Of a stretch of 64,000 bases of DNA, positions 14,659 to 24,400 are shown one piece after another (the stretch's first letter is position 1; the number at the start of each line of letters is the position of its first letter). A program made the translations under genes and the position numbers. The notes below the pieces were generated by a model. It searched no databases. It worked only from the letters and a program-made list of their open reading frames with translations, and had not been told where the DNA came from. The stretch comes from Lewinella sp038528965 (GTDB taxonomy: Bacteria > Bacteroidota > Bacteroidia > Chitinophagales > Saprospiraceae). The DNA lies in assembly GCA_038528965.1 (NCBI GenBank), contig JBCBEC010000002.1, positions 1-64,000 of the forward strand. The letters run 5' to 3'.

Positions 14659-17600
14659 ATGAATATCAATTCTTCCTTATCAGAAACACCCATTGCGGTC
14701 ATTGGTCTATCCGCGCTTTTTGCGGATGCCCGCAACGTAGAAGAGTTCTGGACCAATATTATCCAAGCTAAAGACAGCATCACTGATGTGCCAGCTAACC
14801 GCTGGAAAATCGAGGATTACTATGATCCGGACCCTTCTGTTCCGGACAAGACCTACTGTAAACGTGGTGGCTTTATTCCCGATATTGATTTCAACCCACT
14901 GGAATTTGGCTTGCCGCCAAATATTCTGGAAGTGACCGATGCATCGCAGCTTCTGGCGCTACTTGCTGCTCGTGACGCTTTGGAAGATGCCGGTTACGGT
15001 CGGCAGTCGGAGAAGTTTACCACTGAGCTTAAGGCAAAGACGGGTTGTGTCCTAGGAGTCGGCGGCGGACAGAAACTCATTACTCCCTTGACTTCCCGCT
15101 TACAGTACCCAATCTGGGAAAAAGCCCTGCGGGCCAGCGGTATAGCGGAGGACGACATTCCGCCGATCATTGATAAAATGAAAAAAGCCTACATCGGTTG
15201 GAACGAGAATTCTTTCCCCGGCATGTTGGGCAATGTCATCTCGGGACGCATCACCAATCGTTTTGACTTAGGAGGACTGAACTCCGTTGTTGATGCTGCT
15301 TGTGCGGCTTCGCTCTCCGCAATTAAAATGGCGCTGAGTGAGTTGGTAGAGGGTCGTTGTGATATGATGCTAACGGGAGGTGTGGATACCGATAACTCCC
15401 CCTTCATGTATATGTCCTTCAGCAAGACACCGGCCTTCTCAAAATCGGGTAATATCCGTCCTTTTGACGCCCAGGCTGACGGCATGCTCATAGGCGAGGG
15501 CGTTGGTATCATTGTGCTAAAACGCCTGGAAGATGCCGAGCGTGACGGTGACCGTATTTACGCCGTGGTTAAAGGCTTGGGTACTTCGAGCGATGGTCGT
15601 TTTAAGTCGGTCTATGCTCCTCGTTCCTCCGGACAAGCTATGGCCATGAATCGGGCTTATGAAGATGCGCATTATGATCCTTCTACGGTTGGCTTAATTG
15701 AAGCCCATGGCACCGGTACTGGCGCTGGCGACCCAACCGAGTTTCAATCTATGCACACCGTCTTTGGGGAGAATAATCCACGCAAGCAACACATTGCGCT
15801 AGGCTCCGTCAAGTCACAAATCGGACATACCAAAGCGGCTGCCGGTGCTGCCGGCATGATCAAAACAGTGCTGGCTTTACACCATAAAGTACTTCCTCCT
15901 ACGATTAACGTTAGTGAACCCAATCCAAAGTTTGCTATCGAGGAAACGCCTATCTATATCAATACAGAATCGAGGCCCTGGATTAAGGCAAACGATCATC
16001 CAAGAAGGGCCTCTGTCTCGGCCTTTGGTTTTGGAGGCATTAACGTGCACATTGCCCTGGAGGAGTACAAAAGCGAATCGCAACCAGCTTATCGAATTCA
16101 CCAGCCGTATAAAACGGTACTGATGCACGCTGCTAGCGCGAATGAATTGGTAGCCCTTTGTCAGCAGGCAGTGACCCTCCTGCAAGGAAACGAAGCGGAA
16201 GCTATCTTCCAAAAGCTGTGGCAAAGTAGTGCACAGGCGATTCCGCTAGCGCATGCTCGCATCGGCTTTGTCGCCACATCTTCGGGTGAAGCTGCTCAGC
16301 TACTACAGTTAGCACTGGCGAATCCGGCTAACTCCATCCTAAGCCAAGCCAGCTGGCACCATCCTAAAGGGGTATGGTTCCGTCCGCAGGGTATGGATGC
16401 GCAAGGTAAAACGGTGGCTCTGTTTTCTGGCCAGGGTTCCCAGTATACAGGTATGGGAGCGTCCTTGGCCAATGCTTTTCCTCCGGTACTTGAGGCCTTC
16501 GCTACTGCGGACCAGCAATTTGGTGATAATAACGAAACCACACTTTCCGCTAAGGTCTTTCCGATTCCCGTTTTCTCCGATGAAGAACGAAAAGCCCAGC
16601 AGTCTGAACTAACCCAAACCCAATACGCACAACCTGCTATTGGAGCCTTGAGCATGGGTATGTTTAAGGTGTTGAAGCAAGCCGGGTTCGCACCTAATTT
16701 TGCGGCCGGTCACTCCTTTGGTGAGCTTACAGCGCTTTGGGCTGCCGGAGCTTATGATGACGAGACCTTCCTAGCGTTGGCACAGGCACGCGGGGAAGCG
16801 ATGGCTTCGGAGGCAGATGCCGGAACGATGATTGCAGTAAAGGCGGGGCTAGCTGCGGTTGAGCCTGTCGTCCAAGGAATGGAAGGCGTGGTCATTGCTA
16901 ATATCAACAGTACTTCACAAGTTGTACTTGGAGGTGGCAAGGTAGAATTGGCGAAAGCCACCGAGGCTTTGAAAGCCAAGGGCTTAACTGTTATTCCTTT
17001 GCCCGTTAGCGCAGCTTTCCATACCCAATACGTTGCGCACGCCCAAGCACCTTTTGGAGCCTTCGTTCAGGCACAGAAAATCAGATCAACACAAATTCCG
17101 GTCTACGCCAACGGTACGGGGCAACCTTATCCCAAAACGCCAATGGCGATCAAGAAACGCCTGGGAGAACAAATCCTCAATCCAGTGCTCTTCAGGGATC
17201 AAATTGATAATATTCACGCCGCTGGTGGTCGGGTCTTTGTGGAGTTTGGCCCAAAGGGCGTTCTAACCAATCTGGTGAAAGACATCTTGAAAGGGAAAGA
17301 TTTCATCGCCATTGCCATGAATGCCAACGCTAAGCGTGACAGTGACTTGCAGTTTCGCCAGGCGGTGGTGCAGATGCGGGTAGCGGGCCTAGACCTAAGT
17401 CAGGTTGACCCCTATCAGGCACCAATCATGCCCGTGGCTGAGCCAGCAAAATTGAGTGTAAAACTGGGCGGTCATAACTACGTCAGCCCTCCCACCCAAA
17501 AAGCGTATACCGATGCCCTCAATGATGGCCAACACATCAAAGGAGGTGGTGTACAAATTGTCGAAAAAATCATTGAAAAACCAGTCATTAAGGAAGTTGA

Positions 17601-18894
17601 AAAAATTGTTGAAGTACCCGTTGCTTCCACTTCCGTTGATCAAAATACAGCAGAAGATATGTTAAACCGCGAACTGCTTACGCTATTCAGCAACACCCTG
17701 GATCACTTCAAAACACAACAGGGTAAATCATTAGAAGTCTTTCAACAATTCCTTGCCGACCAACAGAAACAGTCTCAGCAATTGCTGGATATGATGCATC
17801 AAATGGCGACTGCAGAAGCGAGTCCTATTTCTTCTCCTCCAGCACCTGCCGTCAGTGCTACCATCACTTCTCCAGTGCTTGCTGCAGCTCCCGCTACAAT
17901 GAGCAATGGAAATGGCAACGGTCATCAACCAGCTGTAGCGACGGCTCCGGTGATTACACCAGTTGCTACAGATCCAGTGGTAGCCGCGCCAGTAGCTCCA
18001 ACACCAGGTTTATCCAATGAGCAGCTGTCCAACATTCTGCTAACTGTAGTGAGCGAAAAGACGGGCTATCCAGCTGAAATGCTGGACTTAGGTATGGATA
18101 TGGAAGCCGATCTGGGCATCGACTCTATCAAGCGGGTAGAGATCTTCGGCGCTATGACCGAACAGTACCCGGAAGTATCGGGTATTAACCCGCAAGAGTT
18201 GACGGAGTTACGGACCCTTGGCCAAATCGTAGACTACATCGGTCAAAAAGCGGGAGCCACTGCTAGTCCTGCCCCCGCTGCTCCAGCAACTGGTACTGCC
18301 TTGTCTAATGATCAATTATCTAATATCTTGCTAATGGTAGTAAGCGAAAAGACGGGCTACCCAGCCGAAATGCTGGACCTAAGCATGGATATGGAGGCAG
18401 ATTTGGGTATCGACTCCATCAAGCGGGTAGAAATCTTCGGTGCCATGACCGAGCAGTACCCAGAAGTATCCGGAATTAACCCACAAGAGTTGACAGAGCT
18501 GCGAACGCTGGGCCAGATTGTAGAATACATTGGTCAGAAAGCGGGTGCTACTGCTAGCTCGACTGCTCCTGCCGCAGCTGCTCCGACTATAGCAGTAGTA
18601 GAATCTGCTCTCGCAACCACCGCTCCAACTTCGGGTACGGGCTTATCTAACGAACAGTTATCCAACATCCTGCTAACGGTAGTAAGCGAAAAGACGGGCT
18701 ACCCAGCCGAAATGCTGGATTTAGGTATGGATATGGAAGCCGATCTGGGCATTGACTCCATCAAGCGCGTAGAGATTTTCGGCGCCATGACCGAGCAATA
18801 TCCGGAAGTGTCAGGAATTAACCCACAAGAGTTGACAGAGCTGCGCACCTTAGGTCAGATTGTCGACTACATCGCTGCCAAGGCGGGAAAGTAA
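14659..18894 (+). CDS. pfaA: PUFA synthase PfaA, N-terminal part: KS-AT-ACP-ACP-ACP
   Basis: The 1411-aa protein carries a ketosynthase (residues ~8-470; active Cys near 215 in DAACAASLSAIK, His in EAHGTGTGAGDP and in SQIGHTKAAAG), a malonyl acyltransferase (~580-880; FSGQGSQYTGMG, GHSFGE with Ser near 687), a charged linker (IVEKIIEKPVIKEVEKIVE) and three acyl carrier domains with GIDSIKRVEIFGAM, whose serines near 1156, 1254 and 1367 take phosphopantetheine. This is the PfaA order of pfa-type PUFA synthases, but the usual KR domain is missing. It is found in the next frame. The gene stops at tandem TAA TAA right after GGGAAAG, a possible -1 slippery site. Reading on in the -1 frame gives an Ala/Pro linker and then KR-DH, for a 2242-aa product. 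No phosphopantetheinyl transferase gene is in the window. Confidence 0.93.
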   Translation: MNINSSLSETPIAVIGLSALFADARNVEEFWTNIIQAKDSITDVPANRWKIEDYYDPDPSVPDKTYCKRGGFIPDIDFNPLEFGLPPNILEVTDASQLLALLAARDALEDAGYGRQSEKFTTELKAKTGCVLGVGGGQKLITPLTSRLQYPIWEKALRASGIAEDDIPPIIDKMKKAYIGWNENSFPGMLGNVISGRITNRFDLGGLNSVVDAACAASLSAIKMALSELVEGRCDMMLTGGVDTDNSPFMYMSFSKTPAFSKSGNIRPFDAQADGMLIGEGVGIIVLKRLEDAERDGDRIYAVVKGLGTSSDGRFKSVYAPRSSGQAMAMNRAYEDAHYDPSTVGLIEAHGTGTGAGDPTEFQSMHTVFGENNPRKQHIALGSVKSQIGHTKAAAGAAGMIKTVLALHHKVLPPTINVSEPNPKFAIEETPIYINTESRPWIKANDHPRRASVSAFGFGGINVHIALEEYKSESQPAYRIHQPYKTVLMHAASANELVALCQQAVTLLQGNEAEAIFQKLWQSSAQAIPLAHARIGFVATSSGEAAQLLQLALANPANSILSQASWHHPKGVWFRPQGMDAQGKTVALFSGQGSQYTGMGASLANAFPPVLEAFATADQQFGDNNETTLSAKVFPIPVFSDEERKAQQSELTQTQYAQPAIGALSMGMFKVLKQAGFAPNFAAGHSFGELTALWAAGAYDDETFLALAQARGEAMASEADAGTMIAVKAGLAAVEPVVQGMEGVVIANINSTSQVVLGGGKVELAKATEALKAKGLTVIPLPVSAAFHTQYVAHAQAPFGAFVQAQKIRSTQIPVYANGTGQPYPKTPMAIKKRLGEQILNPVLFRDQIDNIHAAGGRVFVEFGPKGVLTNLVKDILKGKDFIAIAMNANAKRDSDLQFRQAVVQMRVAGLDLSQVDPYQAPIMPVAEPAKLSVKLGGHNYVSPPTQKAYTDALNDGQHIKGGGVQIVEKIIEKPVIKEVEKIVEVPVASTSVDQNTAEDMLNRELLTLFSNTLDHFKTQQGKSLEVFQQFLADQQKQSQQLLDMMHQMATAEASPISSPPAPAVSATITSPVLAAAPATMSNGNGNGHQPAVATAPVITPVATDPVVAAPVAPTPGLSNEQLSNILLTVVSEKTGYPAEMLDLGMDMEADLGIDSIKRVEIFGAMTEQYPEVSGINPQELTELRTLGQIVDYIGQKAGATASPAPAAPATGTALSNDQLSNILLMVVSEKTGYPAEMLDLSMDMEADLGIDSIKRVEIFGAMTEQYPEVSGINPQELTELRTLGQIVEYIGQKAGATASSTAPAAAAPTIAVVESALATTAPTSGTGLSNEQLSNILLTVVSEKTGYPAEMLDLGMDMEADLGIDSIKRVEIFGAMTEQYPEVSGINPQELTELRTLGQIVDYIAAKAGK
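18004..18880 (+). repeat. Three tandem ACP-domain repeats
   Basis: Three segments of ~245 bp (from about 18004, 18298 and 18641) encode nearly identical ACP domains; only a few residues differ (LTVVSEK/LMVVSEK, DLGMD/DLSMD, VDYIGQ/VEYIGQ/VDYIAA). They are joined by Ala/Pro-rich linkers of unequal length. Tandem ACPs in PUFA synthases raise output. The close nucleotide similarity suggests recent duplication or gene conversion. Confidence 0.9.
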
Positions 18895-18981
18895 TAAGCG
18901 TAGCGCCATCTACTCCGCCAGCAGTAAGTACTGATTTGCCGGAGCATACCGTTATCACGGGGCAATTTGATGGCGTTACGC
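18885..18981 (+). promoter_or_regulatory. Candidate programmed -1 ribosomal frameshift signal
   Basis: The heptamer G GGA AAG (18885-18891) has the X XXY YYZ form in the pfaA frame and is followed at once by TAA TAA. After a 6-nt spacer, a 13-bp stem begins: GCGTAGCGCCATC (18898-18910) pairs with GATGGCGTTACGC (18969-18981), with one G-U pair and a 58-nt loop that itself contains CTCCG/CGGAG. A -1 slip would bypass the stops and continue into the KR-DH frame, which is open across the junction and has no ATG near its beginning. Spacing and order are those expected of a -1 frameshift element. A sequencing indel is the main alternative. Confidence 0.6.
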
Positions 18982-21386
18982 GTAAGGAAATTTTCCACCA
19001 GTACCTGCCCCAACCCGATCGGCTGCTGATCGACCAGCCGACTGATCACACTGTTTTGATTGTACACGGCGAAGCGGATCAAGTCACAGTTAATGTTTTA
19101 CAGCAGGAACTGAGTGATCAGGGTTTTCCTGTGCTTCATTTGTCTATTGATAGTCTGATCCAAGACCCACAAGCGATAGACGAAGCGATCGGTACCAAAC
19201 TGACGGAGCTGCAGACGGCCGGAAAAGTGATCAAAAGCTTCATCTATTTGCACCCCCAGTTTGAATTCCAAACGGGTCGCTTTGCGGAACACTTTAGCGT
19301 GGAGAAAATGAATGTTCAAATTCCTTTCTTTGCTGCGAAGCACCTACAAGCGAAGCTCAATGAGCTTGGAACGAACGAACGTGTCAACTTCACCTGTTTT
19401 ACCCAATTAGATGGCCAGATGGGGTGGGGTAGAAGAGGCAACACTTCTATCGTTGGTCGTGGCTTAAGCGGTTTAGTAAAATCACTGAATCTGGAGTGGT
19501 CTCCAGTCTTCTGCCGCTACGCCGATCTGGAACCAGAACTTAGCCCGGAGCTAAAAACACAGGCTATCCTGGGCGAGCTTTGGGATGCAAACTGCCGTAT
19601 TACAGAAGTGGCCGTTTCTGCCACCGGTCGTACAACGCTTGGCGCCCGATTGACTGAAACAACGGAAGGTCAATCTATATCTACAAGCGTGACTAAAGAT
19701 TCAGTCTTCCTAGTCAGTGGTGGAGCAAAAGGAGTCACTGCTGCTTGTGTAATTGAATTGGCCAAAACGTTCCAGTGTAAGTTCATCTTATTGGGACGTT
19801 CCGACTATACAGTAGAACTGCCTGATTACGCTCAGCAATCGAATGAGGAAGGCGTCTTGAAACGCCTGATCATGGAAGATCTGAAAGCAAAAGGGGAGAA
19901 GCCTTCTTTACCACTAGTGAAGAAGCTTTACAGCCAGATTAGTTCCAAGAAGGAGATCGATGACACGCTATCGCAGATTAGTGCCGCGGGTGCGCAGGCC
20001 ATTTACGTGCAAGGTGATGTAACGAAAGTGGCGACCCTGCTACCGGCAGTCAAGCAAGCCGAACAGGAGTTAGGTAAGATTACTGGCGTAATCCACGGGG
20101 CTGGCCGCTTAGCAGATAAGTACATTCAGGATAAGACTGCTACAGATTTCGGCAATGTGCTTTCCGTTAAACTGGATGGTTTACTGACTCTATTCGGTTG
20201 CGTGGACATTCATCACCTGGACCATCTCATTTTGTTCTCTTCTGTAGCCGGCTTCTATGGTAATGTTGGACAGACGGATTATGCAATGGCCAATGAAATC
20301 TTGAGCGCTGCGGCCCACTTATTCAAGACCAATCATCCCAACACGCAAGTATCGGCCGTGAACTGGGGGGCTTGGGATAGCGGTATGGTGAGCCCGGCTC
20401 TGAAGAAGAAGTTTGCGGAAGCTGGGGTTAGCCTGGTGAGCACAAAGGGTGGACCGGCCATGCTAGTAAACGAACTCAACACGGACTATGCTCAGCAAGC
20501 ACAGGTAATTATTGGTGGCACTTTACCTATGGGTATCAGTGTTACGGATAATGATCTGCAAACCTATAAGATTCACCGTCGGCTGGAGGAAGAGGTAAAT
20601 CCCTTTCTACAACATCACGTGATTCAAGGCAAAGCGGTCCTGCCAGTCGTTAATGCAGTGGGTTGGATGGCGCAGTCCTGCGAGCGTCTTTATCCTGACT
20701 TTAGAATCTATCGGGTGGAGGATACGAAACTATTCAAAGGTCTTGTCTTTGATGGCTCGGAGCTTAATGAATTCACGGTAGAGTTGAAGGAGTTGGAGAA
20801 AAACGGGGAACGGATTGTCTTCGAGGCAACGGTTATGAGTCCGGGCGCTAAACTGCCTACTTATCACTACAAGGCCAGAATAGTACTAGCGCACGTCAAT
20901 CACCTGTCAGAAGCACCGGTATTCAAGCAACGAATTAGCGGCAGCTATCAGGCAACTGACGGTGCTGTCCTTTACCAGGATGGCTCCCTCTTCCACGATA
21001 CTTATTTCCGTGGCATTGAGGAGATTCTGGACTGGACCCCAGAACAGATTATACTGCGCTGTAAGGCGCCAGCGGTGCCACTGGCGGCGCAAGGACAGTT
21101 CGCAATTTCTTCGGTTAACACCTTTTTTAGCGACATCCAATACCAGGGCATGGTGATTTGGGTCCAGCGTTATTTCGAGGGGGCGAAGAGTTTACCACTT
21201 TCTACCGTTTCCGCTACGCTATACGCAGACATTCCATTTGAGAAGGAGTTACTGGTCCATGTCAAGATAGTGGAGAGCAACGAATTCAAATTGGTTGCTG
21301 ATTGTACCGTCTATGATGAACAGGGAAAAGTGTACATGAAAACGGAAGGAGCTGCCGTGACTGTGAGCAAGCAGTTGCAATGGTAG
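18936..21386 (+). CDS. PUFA synthase PfaA, C-terminal part: KR and PKS-type DH, in the -1 frame
   Basis: Read from a TTG at 18936 the product is 816 aa; no ATG is available near the start, and the frame is open back through the pfaA stop. Residues ~250-500 are a ketoreductase (VFLVSGGAKGVTAA, NADPH loop; VIHGAGRLADKYIQ; FSSVAGFYGNVGQTDYAMANE with Ser, Tyr, Asn). Residues ~550-800 are a PKS-type dehydratase hot-dog domain (LQHHVIQGKAVLPVVNAVGWM with the HxxxGxxxxP motif). In other pfa systems these domains are the C-terminal half of PfaA. The extra N-terminal sequence in the -1 frame (18891 on) encodes VISVAPSTPPAVSTD, a natural Ala/Pro linker. I therefore think that this is made as a PfaA extension by frameshift, or is a separate subunit started at TTG, which is less likely. 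Confidence 0.85.
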   Translation: MPEHTVITGQFDGVTRKEIFHQYLPQPDRLLIDQPTDHTVLIVHGEADQVTVNVLQQELSDQGFPVLHLSIDSLIQDPQAIDEAIGTKLTELQTAGKVIKSFIYLHPQFEFQTGRFAEHFSVEKMNVQIPFFAAKHLQAKLNELGTNERVNFTCFTQLDGQMGWGRRGNTSIVGRGLSGLVKSLNLEWSPVFCRYADLEPELSPELKTQAILGELWDANCRITEVAVSATGRTTLGARLTETTEGQSISTSVTKDSVFLVSGGAKGVTAACVIELAKTFQCKFILLGRSDYTVELPDYAQQSNEEGVLKRLIMEDLKAKGEKPSLPLVKKLYSQISSKKEIDDTLSQISAAGAQAIYVQGDVTKVATLLPAVKQAEQELGKITGVIHGAGRLADKYIQDKTATDFGNVLSVKLDGLLTLFGCVDIHHLDHLILFSSVAGFYGNVGQTDYAMANEILSAAAHLFKTNHPNTQVSAVNWGAWDSGMVSPALKKKFAEAGVSLVSTKGGPAMLVNELNTDYAQQAQVIIGGTLPMGISVTDNDLQTYKIHRRLEEEVNPFLQHHVIQGKAVLPVVNAVGWMAQSCERLYPDFRIYRVEDTKLFKGLVFDGSELNEFTVELKELEKNGERIVFEATVMSPGAKLPTYHYKARIVLAHVNHLSEAPVFKQRISGSYQATDGAVLYQDGSLFHDTYFRGIEEILDWTPEQIILRCKAPAVPLAAQGQFAISSVNTFFSDIQYQGMVIWVQRYFEGAKSLPLSTVSATLYADIPFEKELLVHVKIVESNEFKLVADCTVYDEQGKVYMKTEGAAVTVSKQLQW

Positions 21387-21447
21387 TACATCCCGAAAAA
21401 ATCAGTTTAAAAGCGATGTGCTGGCGAGCTGGCACTTAGAATAATTT

Positions 21448-24400
21448 ATGAGCAAAATTGCCATCATCGGTATGTCAGGACTGTTTCCAGGGTCTTCCAC
21501 TTTGGAGCAGTTTTGGAATAACCTCATCGAAGCCAAAGACCTCACTGGTCTGGCTACCGAGGAAGACTTTGGTCAATCCCCCTCCATCTTTTTTGAGGAC
21601 GGTAAGGGCGTGGTGGACAAGTGCTATTCTACCCGCGGCGGATACATCCGTGATTTTCACTTTGAGCCGGGCGGCTACGCTTTGGATGCTGACTACCTGA
21701 GCAAGCAGGATAAGCTCTATCAGTGGTCCTTGCACGTGGCTAAGGAAGCCCTGGCGCACAGTGGTTATTTGAAGGATGAGACGGCTCGCAAAAATTGTGG
21801 CCTGGTGCTGGGTAACCTTTCTTTTCCTACTGGCTCCTCTCATAAGTTGTTGTCTAGGATTTACAGTCACACCCTTGAGCAATCCGTCAGGAAACTACTG
21901 GGCAATTCAGAGATTACCATTCCCGGGCACGTGAAGGAGATGCCGGACAATCGGGTTCTAGATCATACGCCATCAGAGTTAGTAGCTAAAGCCTTAAGCC
22001 TTGGTAAAACGCATTACGCACTGGATGCAGCTTGTGCCACCTCACTCTACGCCATCAAGCTAGCTTGTGACGAACTGCAAACGGGTAAAGCAGACTTCAT
22101 GCTGGCCGGGGCCGTCTGCGGGTCCGACCAGTTGTTTATCCACATGGGCTTCTCGATCTTTCACGCCTACGCGCCGATGGATCAAAAGTTTGTTCCTTTG
22201 GACAAGAATTCTGCCGGACTAGTTTCTGCGGAAGGGGCAGGGATTGTGGTGTTGAAGCGCCTGGAAGACGCGGAGCGAGATGGCGATAAGATTCTCGGGG
22301 TGATCGGTGGAATTGGATTGTCCAATGATGGGCGCGGCAAGTTTCTCCTGAGCCCTAACCCGAAGGGCCAGAAGCTGGCTTTCCAGCGGGCCTATGATTT
22401 TAAAGAGATTTTCCCTAAGGATACCACCTATCTGGAGTGCCACGCTACCGGTACGCCTTTAGGTGACGTAACGGAGATGAACTCCATTGCCGATTTCTTC
22501 CAAAAACACCAAACGCAACCAGCCTTGGGTTCTGTGAAGTCCAATATGGGGCATTTGCTGACGGCGGCCGGAATGAGCGGCTTGCTCAAAGTCCTCCTGG
22601 CGATGGAGAAGGAAGTGATTCCACCCAACATCAACCTGACCGATGCGGTAGAAGCAGATAACGGTTGGTTGACCAAGGAACAAATGATCCTCCAGGCACA
22701 GGCTTGGAATGATACAAACAAACAGGCAGGGATAAATTCCTTTGGTTTCGGTGGCACCAATGCGCACATGGTGGTACAGAATTACAAGGGACTGCCCAAT
22801 GCTAGTAAATCAATAGAAAAGGCGAGCGACCAGCAGCTGAAGCCCATGTCGATTATTGGTATGGACGTTCACTTCGGTGATTGCACTAGCCTGGATGAAT
22901 TTTACCAAACGATCTTTTCCGGTCGACAGCACTTCCGTGAACTTCCGCCGCAACGCTGGAAAGGTTTTGAGGAAAACGAAGCATTGCTCAAGGCATTTGG
23001 TTTTGCAGATGGTAAGCCACCGAAAAGTGCGTACATCGATCACTTTGAGATCGATCTACTGCGCTACAAAATTCAACCCAAAGAAGCAGAAACCCTAGAG
23101 CCACAGCAAGCCCTCATGCTCAAAGTCGCCGACAATGCGCTTAAGGATGCGGGCCTGGATGAGAGCCAAAACGTAGCGGTACTCATTGCAATGGAGTCCG
23201 AGTTGGCCATTCATCACTATTTGGCCCGCTGGGACGTTGGTTGGCAATTGGAGCAGGCACTAGCGGAAAGTGGAATTGATCTCACCGAAGAACAAAAGAA
23301 CAAACTGCAGGAGCTGGCGCGCAACATGATGTATTACCGCGAGGGGTCGCAGTCTCCCAGTCAGCACACCAGCTTTGTGGGCAACATCATGGCCAGTCGT
23401 ATTGCCGCTTTGTGGGACTTTAATGGCCCGGCTTTTACCATTTCCTGTGGTGAGAACTCGGTGTTTAAAGCACTCGAAGTAGCGCAAAACCTACTATCTC
23501 AAGGTGAGGTAGATGCGGTAGTAGTTGGTGGGGTGGATTTCTCGGCTGGTTTTGAAAACGTCTTGCTGCGCAATCAATATAGCCAGGTCAACCAGGCAGC
23601 AGCCCCGAGCCTACCTCATAACGAGGGAGAGTCCGGCTGGCTGATTGGTGAAGGAGCGGGAGCCATTGTGCTCCGAGCCTCCGATGCAGTTCTGCATACG
23701 GATACCGTATACGCCAAAATTAGTGGTATTGGCCAGCAGGAAACATCAATCGATGCTGGATTGATTGAATTGGCAGCAACTGGTTTCGCAGCGCAAGACG
23801 AAGCAGAACTGAAGCAGCTACTTAGCAACTCCCCGCAACAAGCGACAGCGCTGGGCTCGGTAAAAAGCAACATCGGGCACACCTTCGCTGCTTCGGGGAT
23901 TGCATCGCTGATCAAAGTAGCTTTGTGCTTACACCATCGTTTCATTCCTGCGGTCCCCAACTGGAAAGCACCTAAACAGCTGGACGACTTTGCTGCAAAA
24001 ACCTACTATTTTCCGAGTCAATCTCGTCCGTGGATCAGCAGCAGCGAACGCAAGGCACTCGTCTACGGTCTGGAAGGGCTACAAGTCGAAGTTTCGGAAG
24101 TGGCAAATACGCAAGAGCGTTCCAATCAGTCTTCCTCCTTTTTCCGAGAAAACATGCCGGCGCTCATTCCGCTTTTGGGTCAATCTGAAGCGGACTTGCA
24201 GCGTCAATTAAGCGCCTTGGACGTAGCTATTGAATCAGAAGCTAACTTAGCGTCCATTGCGCAGCATTTTTACCAAAAATATGCGGAGCAAAAAGTAGCT
24301 TCGGAGGCGGGATTTTGCCTGGTCATTACCGGCAAAAACAAAACCTCCATTAGTAAGGATATCCACTATTTCCAAAAAACATTAGGTAAGACTATTGCTG

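Noticed and set aside
18936..18938. TTG 18936 as an independent start making KR-DH a normal separate gene
   Set aside because: Not excluded, but the frame is open upstream, encodes a natural linker, and the junction carries heptamer, spacer and stem, so frameshifting or an indel explains more.
23443..23460. Second KS of PfaC as an active ketosynthase because it has a Cys (SCGENS)
   Set aside because: The His of EAHGT is replaced (ELAATG), matching a chain-length factor rather than a full KS.
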